32,504 nt of DNA from an uncultured Lachnospiraceae bacterium (GTDB lineage Bacteria; Bacillota; Clostridia; Lachnospirales; Lachnospiraceae): NCBI GenBank assembly GCA_910587895.1, contig CAJUOE010000125.1, forward strand, positions 1-32,504, given 5' to 3'. The position numbers were made by a program, and so were the translations under genes. The first letter of the stretch is position 1. The number at the start of each line of letters is the position of its first letter. Under the pieces are notes generated by a model, which was not told the DNA's origin, made no database searches, and was given only the letters and a program-made list of their open reading frames with translations. Shown one piece after another: positions 32,365 through 32,504 of this stretch.

Positions 32365-32504
32365 TTAATCAGTAAAACTGAAAAGGAGTTGTTCAAGTCC
32401 TATCTGCAACTCATCCGACACTCCCGCATCCAGCAGATTAAAGACCCTCTCCCCATACGTCGGCAATGGGTAATAATCCGTAATGCCCTCTTTATCTGCC
32501 GACG
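32365..32504 (-). CDS. C-terminal part of an unknown protein (runs off the window)
   Basis: On the minus strand an open frame enters from the window edge and ends at a TAA (complement of 32365-32367). It reads ADKEGITDYYPLPTYGERVF, then NLLDAGVSDELQIGLEQLLF and SFTD. It is acidic and helical at its end, with no membrane segment. I do not recognise the family. Codon quality and the fit with the intergenic region (a plus-strand terminator just before it) support a real gene. Confidence 0.65.
   Translation of the reverse strand, partial: SADKEGITDYYPLPTYGERVFNLLDAGVSDELQIGLEQLLFSFTD

Noticed and set aside
1..32504. CRISPR arrays, insertion sequences with terminal repeats, rRNA genes
   Set aside because: No regularly spaced repeat array, transposase gene or rRNA sequence was seen.

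Overview
The window looks like a chromosomal segment, near the replication origin, from a spore-forming Gram-positive anaerobe of the Clostridia, most likely family Lachnospiraceae. The reasons are two perfect parS sites beside soj/parA and spo0J/parB, a DUF4446 gene directly after parB, a DUF3881 gene (a family I associate with Lachnospiraceae), the sporulation pair spmA-spmB, and a yaaR-holB-ricT-trmN6-rsmI cluster in nearly the same order as in Bacillus subtilis. Base composition is AT-rich over the first ~1.4 kb and moderate elsewhere. No database search was run; family names come from recognised motifs.

Layout. 1-4733: a truncated DegS-like coiled-coil protein, two parS sites flanking a GC-richer coding scrap, then parA-parB-DUF4446-DUF3881. 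4763-6005: tRNA-Arg(CCT), a strong hairpin, and a 5'-truncated ORF6N-domain gene that looks like a scar of an integrated element. 6176-9777: a membrane protein with an acidic repeat tail, a 43-residue basic peptide, tRNA-Lys(CTT) on the minus strand, and a 547-residue membrane-anchored protein of unknown function. 9785-11973: trmB (minus) and a D-Ala-D-Ala carboxypeptidase (plus). 12212-14697: an accessory-looking island with an ArgR-like small protein, a 132-nt four-way-junction palindrome, a perfect consensus promoter, a two-gene AbiE-like toxin-antitoxin module, and a tandem repeat made from the 3' end of its second gene. 14698-20668: an AGCS Na+/amino-acid symporter, spmB/spmA, mgtE and a DUF885 lipoprotein. 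20738-26297 (minus): DUF2085 protein, small two-helix membrane protein, rsmI, trmN6, ricT, holB, yaaR and a divergent guanylate-kinase-like gene. 26298-32504: a hairpin-rich intergenic region, a very large secreted LamG/FIVAR/Ig-like protein whose last Ig-like domain is cut short, a terminator, and the C-terminal end of an unknown minus-strand gene.

Most of the window is housekeeping: chromosome segregation, tRNA and rRNA modification, the replication clamp loader, the Ric complex, wall remodelling and spore maturation. The parts most worth a second look are the AbiE-like island with its cloverleaf palindrome and shared ATTGCATA motif, the structured region before the giant surface protein, the scrap between the parS sites, and several degenerate genes (DegS-like, ORF6N, truncated surface protein).
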